This document shows, piece by piece, positions 57,687 to 64,000 of a stretch of DNA of 64,000 nt (positions are counted from its first letter, which is position 1; every line of letters begins with the position of its first letter). Source of the stretch: Desulfoglaeba alkanexedens ALDC (lineage in GTDB: Bacteria; Desulfobacterota; Syntrophobacteria; Syntrophobacterales; DSM-9756). The notes beneath the pieces were generated by a model. The model had not been told where the DNA came from. It searched no databases and was given only the letters and a program-made list of their open reading frames with translations. The translations under genes were made by a program, and so were the position numbers. The DNA lies in the NCBI RefSeq assembly GCF_005377625.1, contig NZ_CP040098.1:1853501-1917500 (forward strand), in the 5' to 3' direction.

Positions 57687-58543
57687 GCACCGTTCCGGAT
57701 GCCGAGTTTCCCCTGGTCACTGGGCCGCTGCGAATGGAAAACGACCGGCTGGTCATAGGCGGGCGGACCGTGGCGATCCAGCGGGGCACTCCGGCCCTGG
57801 CGGGCGCTGTGGTGGCGGTCGCCCGGGTCCTGCCTCTGCCGCCGGTTCAGGCTTGGCTGGTGGGCGACATCGGCCGGGGCGACGGCAGTCGGCGGCTGTA
57901 CGCCCACCTGGAGGTCGAGCTGCCCCGTCACCCCTGGACGGTGGTTGTTTTTCACTACCTCCAGCCGGATGTGGACTGGCACAACCGGGTCCTCTTCGCC
58001 GTGGAGAAGATGCACCCCAGGCCGGTGCTCATCGCGGACGCCGGCTTCATGTACGCCGCCAAGATGAGCGGCCAGGCCCGGGAATACGACCTGTTCACCC
58101 CGGACGCGGGCGAGCTGGCTTTTCTGGCCGACGAGGATGCGCCCCATCCGTTTTACACCCGTGGGTTCATTTTGCACCAGGAAGACCGGGTGCCCGAGCT
58201 CATCCATAGGGCTTATCAGAATGCCAACGCGGCCCGCTGGCTTCTGGTCAAGGGACGCACGGATTACCTGGCTTGCGCCGAAGGGGTCCAGGCCACCGTG
58301 GATGCACCGGCCAGTCCGGCCATGGAGGCCATGGGCGGCACCGGTGACACACTCACCGGATTGGCGGCGGCTTTGACGGCCAGCGGAATGCCCGTCGAGA
58401 GGGCCGCCGTCATGGCCGCCCGGGTGAACCGCCTGGCCGGCCACCTGGCCGATCCGACTCCGGCCACTCAGATCGCAGCCATAGTGCGCCAGATTCCTGT
58501 GGCCCTGAAGCAAGTGATCGACACCCCCGGCGAACTCAAATGA
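57671..58543 (+). CDS. Sugar-kinase-like protein of the NAD(P)H-hydrate dehydratase fold
   Basis: A 290-aa protein of the ribokinase-like superfamily, closest to the YjeF C-terminal domain. It has LFTPDAGELAFLADE, LLVKGRTDYLA and the anion-hole motif MGGTGDTLTGLAAAL. Linked to yedE-yedF-DUF3343 by a 16-base overlap. Its role in selenium handling is only inferred from that linkage; a repair enzyme for hydrated NAD(P)H is the family alternative. The ATG at 57671 is chosen because upstream frame translation is out-of-phase DUF3343. Confidence 0.75.
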   Translation: MLCIVGTVPDAEFPLVTGPLRMENDRLVIGGRTVAIQRGTPALAGAVVAVARVLPLPPVQAWLVGDIGRGDGSRRLYAHLEVELPRHPWTVVVFHYLQPDVDWHNRVLFAVEKMHPRPVLIADAGFMYAAKMSGQAREYDLFTPDAGELAFLADEDAPHPFYTRGFILHQEDRVPELIHRAYQNANAARWLLVKGRTDYLACAEGVQATVDAPASPAMEAMGGTGDTLTGLAAALTASGMPVERAAVMAARVNRLAGHLADPTPATQIAAIVRQIPVALKQVIDTPGELK

Positions 58544-58580
58544 ACCACATCTGTCGATCGACACTTAAATTTACGCAATA

Positions 58581-58823
58581 AGAAGCTGTCTGAGAATACC
58601 CTTTAGCCTTCTGGGGATGCAGTGTCCGTTTTTTCGCGTAGCGCGGTTCGCAAACGGCAGTATGATAGGGGCGCAGCGTCGCTGCGCCCCGGCTTGTCAG
58701 CGATCAGGATCAGCGCGGCATTGCCGGTTTTACGGGTCGCGGGCAAGCCCGCTCCTACCGATAACGAAACACCGGGCCGATCCCCTGTAGGAGCCGGCTT
58801 GCCGACGATCCGCGTCGCGGCTC
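58581..58823 (+). repeat. Long dispersed repeat, arm 2 (inverted copy of 21720-21946)
   Basis: It contains GCTGTCTGAGAATACCC, GTGTCCGTTTTTTCGCG, GCGGTTCGCAAACGGCA and GATCAGGATCAGCGCGGCA, then REP-like GGGCAAGCCCGCTCCTACC and GTAGGAGCCGGCTTGCC. The interval 58,544-58,852 holds only this repeat, with no gene. Confidence 0.85.
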
Positions 58824-58852
58824 GCGGCCAAGGCCGTTCCTAACCGTCGGAT

Positions 58853-59401
58853 TCACGTGAAGTCTCGAAGGGGAGCCTTCCCGGCGGGTGCGGGGAAGGC
58901 CGGAGACCGGACAGGCTGTACTCCGGGTATGCGGAGTCTGAGCGCCTGTTCCAGTTCCGAGCCGGCGGTGAGTTCCCGGCCGACGACGGTCCGGATCTCC
59001 TTCATGGCGGCCGGACCCAGGCTGGCCTTGATTTCCGGGCAGAAGTAATTCACGCAGAAAGGATCGCGGGCGAGCAGGGTGCATCCCCGGGGCCCCAGGA
59101 AGATGCATTGGCCGGCGTATAGGCGGGTACGGGGAAGCGGTGCGCCCAGCAGCCTGTTGGCGAGAAGCTGGACGAGGTCGTAGGTGTCTTCGATTTCCTG
59201 AAAGCAGCAGCCTCCGGGCACCTTGGCGGCGCACGCCGAACAGAAGGCACCGATGCGGTTCCGAGCGAAAATCCGGGCGGTTTCCTCCAGGGCTTCGCGA
59301 TAAGCGCTCAACAATACCCGCACCCGTTCGTCCGCGATGAATGAAGCCCCGCGGCGCGTGAAGAGTCCTTCGGCGGCTTCGATGCGATCCTCGATGGTCA
59401 T
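58853..59401 (-). CDS. YkgJ family cysteine-cluster protein
   Basis: A 182-aa protein with clustered cysteines: FCSACAAKVPGGCCF, QCIFLGPRGCTLLARDPFCV and NYFCPEI. The pattern is that of the YkgJ family, thought to bind Zn or Fe-S. The N-terminal 40 residues (IEAAEGLFTRRGASFIADER) and the last 30 are helical or polar. The start at 59401 is chosen as the ATG before the conserved MTIEDRIE; an upstream codon lacks a ribosome site. No neighbour points to a target. Confidence 0.78.
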   Translation of the reverse strand: MTIEDRIEAAEGLFTRRGASFIADERVRVLLSAYREALEETARIFARNRIGAFCSACAAKVPGGCCFQEIEDTYDLVQLLANRLLGAPLPRTRLYAGQCIFLGPRGCTLLARDPFCVNYFCPEIKASLGPAAMKEIRTVVGRELTAGSELEQALRLRIPGVQPVRSPAFPAPAGKAPLRDFT

Positions 59402-59473
59402 TTCCCAAGCCTTCTCAGCATTTCTGAAGAAAACCACCCGAGGTTGCGGCGCGTTTACGATCCGGGGCTTCCG

Positions 59474-61368
59474 TCAGAGTTCCTGCAGGATTTCCACGTT
59501 GGCTTTGGCGCGCCGGTCTTCAAGCCAGGCTTGCCAGAGCTGTGCCTGTTTCTGAGCCATGAGCCTGCGGCGGGTGGCCTCGCGTTCCTTGGCGAAGACT
59601 TCTTCGGACGGGGGCCGCGCTTCCAGAAGTTCGCAGACCACGAAACCGCCGTCCACCGCTAGCGGCGCTTCCGGGAACCGGTGAGCTTCGCTCAGCGAGA
59701 ACACCTCGTCCCGATCGTTCGGACGCAGCAGAAGCTTTGGGTCGAACCTCTCCCGGGAAAACCAGTCCGTCTTTTCGATGACCAGGTTTTCCTCCGCCGC
59801 CGCCGCTTCAAGGCTTCCCGCAACGCGGGCCGCTTTCAGGAGCTCCGCCGCCCGCTGCTGCGCGGCCTGGCGCGCCTTTTCCCGCTTGAAGTCGCCGACC
59901 ACCCGCTGTTTCACCGCGTCCAGGGGGGGATTTCCGAAGCCTTGACGGCCTTCACCTGTGCAACCAGGTACCCGGATTCGGACTCCAGCACCCGGCTGAT
60001 CCCTCCTTCAGGAAGGTCGAACAGCGCCCGGCTGATTTCCGGAGCCGCTTCCACATCCGGAAGCGGTTCCCCTTGGACGAACCAGCGCTCCGGGGCCGGC
60101 GCTTCCATGGCCGCAGACGCCGCCGCCTTGACCACGTCGCCTTCGGCCGAGGCAAGGTCGGAAAATTCCAGGGCCTTTTCGTAGGCCAGGTCCTGAGCCT
60201 TGTTGTGCTTGAGTCGCGCTTCGATGGCGGGGCGGGCTTCTTCGAGGGGAGTGGTCTTTTCCGGCTTCATGTCTTCGTTCTTGATGATGTGGAACCCATA
60301 GGGGGTACGGACGAGATCGCTGATTTCGCCGGGTTTGAGAGAAAAGGCGGCTTCCCCGAAGGTCGGGATCATCTGTTCCCTGGTGAAATAGCCGAGATCA
60401 CCCCCGCGGGTCGCCGAACCCGGATCCTGGGAATGTTCCAGGGCCAACTGGGAGAAGTCCTCGCCTCCCTTGGCCTTTTCCAGGACGTCCAGGGCCTTGG
60501 CCCGGATTTCGTTCACCTCGTCTTCCGGAGCGGTGTCCGCCACCCGAAACAGGATGTGTCGTGCCCGGACCTGGGGATCCTGGTGGAACTCCTCCGGATG
60601 ATCCTCGTAGTACAGGCTGATTTCCTCGTCCGTCACCTGAACGCTTTCCAGATAGTCTTCCACTCTGAAAAGCACCCACGCGAAGCGCCGCTTTTCAGGT
60701 TCGCGGTATCTTTCCTTGTGTTGTTCAAAATAGGCCTGCACTTCCGCGTCGTCGGGTGAAGGGAGGTTCTCGATGGGTTCGGGTCGGACGGTGGTGTGGG
60801 CCAGGCGGATTTCCGAGTGGTTGAAGCGGATGTCCTCCGTCACTTCGTCTTCAGTCACCACGGCCTGCCGCCGCACGAAGTCTTCGACTTTGCGGAGCAT
60901 CAGATCCTGGGCCAGGCGGCCTTCGAACATGGCCGGGGACATGCGGTTCTGTTGGAGAATGAAAACATATCGTTCCTGGTCGAATACCCCGTCTTTCTGA
61001 AAAACGGGGTATTCGAGGATTTCGCGCTGCACTTCTTCGGTAGTGGATTCAAGCCCCAGTTCCCGGGCGGCCATGGCGATGACGAGCCGGTCGATGAGCA
61101 GATTCAAGGCCTGCTGCTTGAGATTCAACTGCCGAGCCAATTCGGGGGAAAAGTTGTCTCCGAACTGGCGCCGGTACATTTCCAGCAGCTGGTCGTGAGC
61201 CTGATCGTATTCCGCGAATGTGATGAACGTATCGCCCACCCTGGCGAGCTGGTTTGCCTTGCGGCTCTGATAGGAATAGCCGCCCCAGAAGATGAAGACG
61301 ATCACGATGGCGAACAGGGCGACCTTGATCAGCCACGAGGTGGCGTGTTTTCGAAAGAGATGGAGCAT
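59474..61368 (-). CDS. ppiD: PpiD/SurA-like peptidyl-prolyl isomerase chaperone, frame interrupted by a G7 run
   Basis: A membrane-anchored periplasmic folding factor, about 631 residues if the frame is restored. The N-terminal helix is VALFAIVIVFIFWGGYSYQS. A SurA_N-type domain follows, then a parvulin domain (ARHILFRVADT, LALEHSQDPGSATRGGDLGYF, PYGFHIIKNEDM), then a C-terminal helical part ending NVEILQEL. At 59923-59929 a run of seven G (C on this strand) shifts the frame: the first part ends ASEIPPWTR, and the continuation begins VKQRVVGDFKREKARQ. One more base in the run restores it. AAGGAGG lies 11 bases before the ATG at 61368. Confidence 0.8.
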
Positions 61369-61396
61369 GAGTCGATCGACCTCCTTAGTCGAAGAT

Positions 61397-61606
61397 TCAC
61401 TGCCATTCCATGGGCTGCGTACGACGCCGGGCGAAGGCAAGGTAAGCGAGAGCTCCGATGCAGGGAAGCAAGGATACCACGAAAAACCACGTCACCTTCC
61501 GGCGCCGTGTTTGAAACCGGCGCCTCGGAATGTCCTGAATGGCCCAGAACGTCGGCACCAGGGGAAGCACGAAGAGAACGGTGAGGATGAGGATTTTAAC
61601 CGGCAT
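61397..61606 (-). CDS. Small two-helix membrane protein (PLDc_N type)
   Basis: A 69-aa protein with two hydrophobic helices (ILILTVLFVLPLVPTFWAI and TWFFVVSLLPCIGALAYLA) separated by a basic linker RRRFQTRRRK, ending RRR. This is the PLDc_N-type layout, usually a small membrane accessory domain. Its start overlaps the end of the GTPase gene by 11 bases. Function unknown. Confidence 0.7.
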   Translation of the reverse strand: MPVKILILTVLFVLPLVPTFWAIQDIPRRRFQTRRRKVTWFFVVSLLPCIGALAYLAFARRRTQPMEWQ

Positions 61607-63347
61607 GGGTTCGGGGTCCTTGAGGCGGCTTTCGGAGCGCCGCAACGCTCGTCTTTCGGGCTTGAACCTCCTTCTTGAGGTCTTCGATCCGGGTCAGGAC
61701 GTCGTTCCACCGGTTGTCCCAGAACGCTATGAAATCCGATTCGAGGGATTTTATAATCTTTTGAGCCTTTCGCTGCAAGATCTTCTTGTAGCGGCGCGAA
61801 AAGCGCAGTCCCAGGAAGAAGAGGAGAAGACTGTAGCTTCCGAGGGCGGCCAGCCCCCTGCCGCTGAAGACCGCGTGGACGATCGCCAGGACCAGGCGCG
61901 CCGACGATGCGGGCGAGGGCTGTTCCAGGAAAGTTCCCCATGCCGTTTCGCCCCCCAGGGCCACCAGGAGGAGGGCGAGGAGCATCCCCGAAGCTGCCGT
62001 CTGGCGGAGGCGAAACCAGACAAGGCCGGGGCCCGGTCGCCCCTTCAGGTGCAGAGACGTCCTTTCGGACAGTTCTTCGGCCAGGGAGCCCGGACTTTCC
62101 GGCAGTTGCAGCATTTCCTGGATGCGCGATCGGACGGCGGGCGGCACGTTGCGGCGGAGCAGGCCATGAGTGATCCGGTTTTGCAGCCACTGTCCGTGCT
62201 GTTCCAGGCTTCGCACCACCGTTTCGGGCGGTGCGAAGAACCCCGGCTCCCGCCGCGGAACCCCTCCGTTCCGAAAGCGCTGTTCCCATTGAAGGCTCAG
62301 AACATAGACCCATCGTGCGGCGCCTCGGAGGTGTTCCGGGTCCTGAAGGGACAGCATTACCTTTTCTTTCAGTTCCCCTTCAATCCAAGGCTCCAAGATC
62401 CGCCGGCCCGCTTGCATCCACTCCGAGTGAAGATCCTTGAATTCCCGTTCCAGCTCCGAAAGGGCCGTTTCGAACAGCTCGAGGGTCAGGCTTTCCCGGT
62501 CGAGCGCCTGCAGAAGGACGTCCACTTCGACATCCAGGTTGGCTTCCTTGATCCCCCGGATTTCCTTGGCGTCGCGTTGTTGGAAGGCGAACCGCCGAAA
62601 GGCTGGAAACTGATTCCATGGGGATAGGTTACCCGGATTCTCCAGAACTTCCCTGGCGGAAACCACGAAGAGGAGCGGTTCCGAAAAGCCGTGTTCCCTG
62701 AGGTGGGCCAGGAACCGGCGCGTCACCACGTCCAGGTTCCGGTAGCCGTCTTCGCCGGAGCCCCCGGCAAAGAAATGGTCGCACTTGTTCAGTACGAAGC
62801 AGAAATTTTCCCGCGCCTTGGAAACGCCCTCCATGAACCGGTAAAAGAGGGCGTCCGCGTATTTTTCCGGAGAGGTGACCCAGATGACGAGATCCAAGTG
62901 TTCCAGAAAGCCGAGGACCCGTTCCCTGTGTTCGCCCATGAGGCTGTCGAAATCGGGCAGGTCGCACAGGACGATCTGTCGAACGGCGTCCGCTTGGTGC
63001 GGGACGTCCACCCATGGGACGGGGCAGGAACGCACGGCTTCCGGAAGAGGCGTGCTTTCGTGCCGGTAGACGAGGACCCGGTCGGTGTGCGGGCGCCGGT
63101 GACTGGTCGAGGCGATGGGAGAGCCCGCAAGGCCGTTCATGAGCGAAGACTTTCCGACCCCGGTCCCTCCCAGAATGCCCACCACAAGCGAACGGGTTTC
63201 CAGGTTTTCGAGCCTTTTACGCAGTTCCAAAGCGGCGGCGTGGAGAGACTCCCGTTCTTCGGAAGTCAACGACAGCGATTCCCCCTCTTCGAGAAAGCGG
63301 GTGAAGCGTTCCAGGTCCGACTGGAGTCGGTGGACGGAAGCATTCAT
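61596..63347 (-). CDS. Dynamin-like / YfjP-type GTPase with C-terminal membrane anchor
   Basis: A 583-aa protein. The GTPase domain is at residues 55-235: G1 GGTGVGKSSLMN, G3 DLPDF, G4 NKCDHF. A long helical stalk follows. Two hydrophobic segments near residues 455-515 (MLLALLLVALGG and YSLLLFFLGLRF) would anchor it in the membrane. It is not an Era or EngB type. Overlap with the next gene (ATGA at 63344) shows coupling; the partner continues past the window. Such paired GTPases are implicated in membrane remodelling; no role is known here. Confidence 0.78.
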   Translation of the reverse strand: MNASVHRLQSDLERFTRFLEEGESLSLTSEERESLHAAALELRKRLENLETRSLVVGILGGTGVGKSSLMNGLAGSPIASTSHRRPHTDRVLVYRHESTPLPEAVRSCPVPWVDVPHQADAVRQIVLCDLPDFDSLMGEHRERVLGFLEHLDLVIWVTSPEKYADALFYRFMEGVSKARENFCFVLNKCDHFFAGGSGEDGYRNLDVVTRRFLAHLREHGFSEPLLFVVSAREVLENPGNLSPWNQFPAFRRFAFQQRDAKEIRGIKEANLDVEVDVLLQALDRESLTLELFETALSELEREFKDLHSEWMQAGRRILEPWIEGELKEKVMLSLQDPEHLRGAARWVYVLSLQWEQRFRNGGVPRREPGFFAPPETVVRSLEQHGQWLQNRITHGLLRRNVPPAVRSRIQEMLQLPESPGSLAEELSERTSLHLKGRPGPGLVWFRLRQTAASGMLLALLLVALGGETAWGTFLEQPSPASSARLVLAIVHAVFSGRGLAALGSYSLLLFFLGLRFSRRYKKILQRKAQKIIKSLESDFIAFWDNRWNDVLTRIEDLKKEVQARKTSVAALRKPPQGPRTHAG

Positions 63348-64000
63348 GCGGTTTCAGCCTCTCGATGCCGTGCGCGGAGAGCGCTTTTCCACGATTCCAG
63401 TTGCTGCCGGGTGGACCCGTCGGTCATGAGGGACTGAAGGGCGCGCTCATACCGGTCCCGTTGTTCGCGGACCACCGAGAGCAGCCCCGCCTGGTAGCGC
63501 TCCGCCAGTTCGCGGGCGAGCCGCTGAATTTCATGGTAGGCGAACAGTTCCACGGCCCCCTTGGTGACAAACGGAGCCAGTGCCGAATCCAGCGCCACGT
63601 CCAGCCCGGAAAGTCCGCCTCCCACCACCGCTTCCAGGGATACGATCAGGATGCCCCAGAGGATGGACGTCGAATAGATTCCCCATTCCTTGCTCCTGGG
63701 AATCCCCTTGGCCAGCCGGGCGAAGGTTTCCTCCAGCCAGAGCACCAGCTCGTCCTGAGCCTTCCACACGATCTCCCGCACTTCTTCGCGGCTGAGTTCC
63801 ATCCCTGGCTGTCGCATCTTCCGGTACAGAGGGGAATCGGCGTCCGCGGGCGAGAGGTCTTCCAGAACCCTCCGGTTGAGATGATCCAGGGCCGCATGGA
63901 TGGGATGCAGGTCGATCTTGCGGCGGATCTTTTCCAGAGTCTTTTCATGGGATTCCGGAACCGCCGGCCCGCGCATTCCCAGAAGTCGAAGGGGTGCCAG
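63344..64000 (-). CDS. Partner protein of the GTPase, 5' end outside window
   Basis: The frame is open to the window edge (it reads APLRLLGMRGPAVPESH without a stop), so the N-terminus is missing; an internal ATG at 63976 may or may not be used. The visible part is helical (KIDLHPIHAALDHLNRRVL, VLWLEETFARLAKG) with a hydrophobic stretch (GILIVSLEAVVGGGLSGLDVAL) near its middle, then a coiled C-terminus. It may be the C-terminal half of a second GTPase of the same family, since these come in pairs; that is inference. Confidence 0.6.
   Translation of the reverse strand: MAPLRLLGMRGPAVPESHEKTLEKIRRKIDLHPIHAALDHLNRRVLEDLSPADADSPLYRKMRQPGMELSREEVREIVWKAQDELVLWLEETFARLAKGIPRSKEWGIYSTSILWGILIVSLEAVVGGGLSGLDVALDSALAPFVTKGAVELFAYHEIQRLARELAERYQAGLLSVVREQRDRYERALQSLMTDGSTRQQLESWKSALRARHREAETA

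Overview
The window looks like chromosomal DNA of a GC-rich, strictly anaerobic sulfate reducer of the Desulfobacterota, most like the Syntrophobacter-type lineages. The evidence is a complete dsrMKJOP operon, heme synthesis through siroheme (ahbC-hemB-ahbD), menaquinone synthesis by the futalosine route (mqnA, mqnX, mqnC, mqnE plus a ubiX homologue), molybdenum cofactor genes and a selenium-associated yedE operon. The genus is inferred from gene content, not measured.

Bases 1-20,700 are mostly housekeeping. They hold the heme cluster, an exported DUF1573 protein read through an in-frame TGA (candidate selenoprotein), and a cell-envelope run (ftsE-ftsX-envC-ctpA-polysaccharide deacetylase). 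Then come a repeat-riddled patch of broken accessory genes (10,480-11,540), a CoA-transferase/acetyltransferase fusion, lgt, an aldehyde dehydrogenase, mobB-mobA-moeA and a CDP-alcohol phosphatidyltransferase. Bases 20,700-26,000 hold an AbrB-like gene, a 1-kb repeat field, a MetE-like protein, a LysM-like membrane protein and a stand-alone AICAR transformylase. Bases 26,000-31,900 are the menaquinone operon, including a small frameshifted gene, with a TetR regulator upstream. A strong promoter at 32,073 precedes an RsbRD-type gene and dsrMKJOP.

From 38,000 to 49,300 there are two related corrinoid/siderophore-type ABC transport systems facing each other. The forward one is controlled by a textbook cobalamin riboswitch plus terminator and has a TonB-dependent receptor. 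The reverse one (DUF3842-cooT-permease-ATPase-binding protein-fmdE) has its own leader with a strong terminator and probably handles a metal complex. A second, divergent cobalamin-riboswitch-like sequence is stranded between them with no gene after it.

Bases 49,300-55,800 are an accessory region. It has fragments of a helicase and of three transposase families, an AT-rich outer-membrane porin, and a short run of integron-type cassettes: hicB with a broken hicA, then a nuclease-like gene, each followed by an attC-like site, behind a strong promoter but with no integrase in view. Bases 55,800-58,550 hold the selenium operon. The last part (58,850-64,000) has a YkgJ cysteine-cluster protein, a PpiD-type chaperone with a one-base frameshift in a G7 run, and the start of a dynamin-like GTPase pair running off the window.

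Several dispersed repeat families recur throughout: a palindrome centred on AAGCT-nn-AGCTT, a MITE-like element with GGTAGCG ends, and a roughly 250-bp composite repeat present in inverted orientation 37 kb apart. In several places they abut truncated genes. No tRNA, rRNA or CRISPR array was seen.
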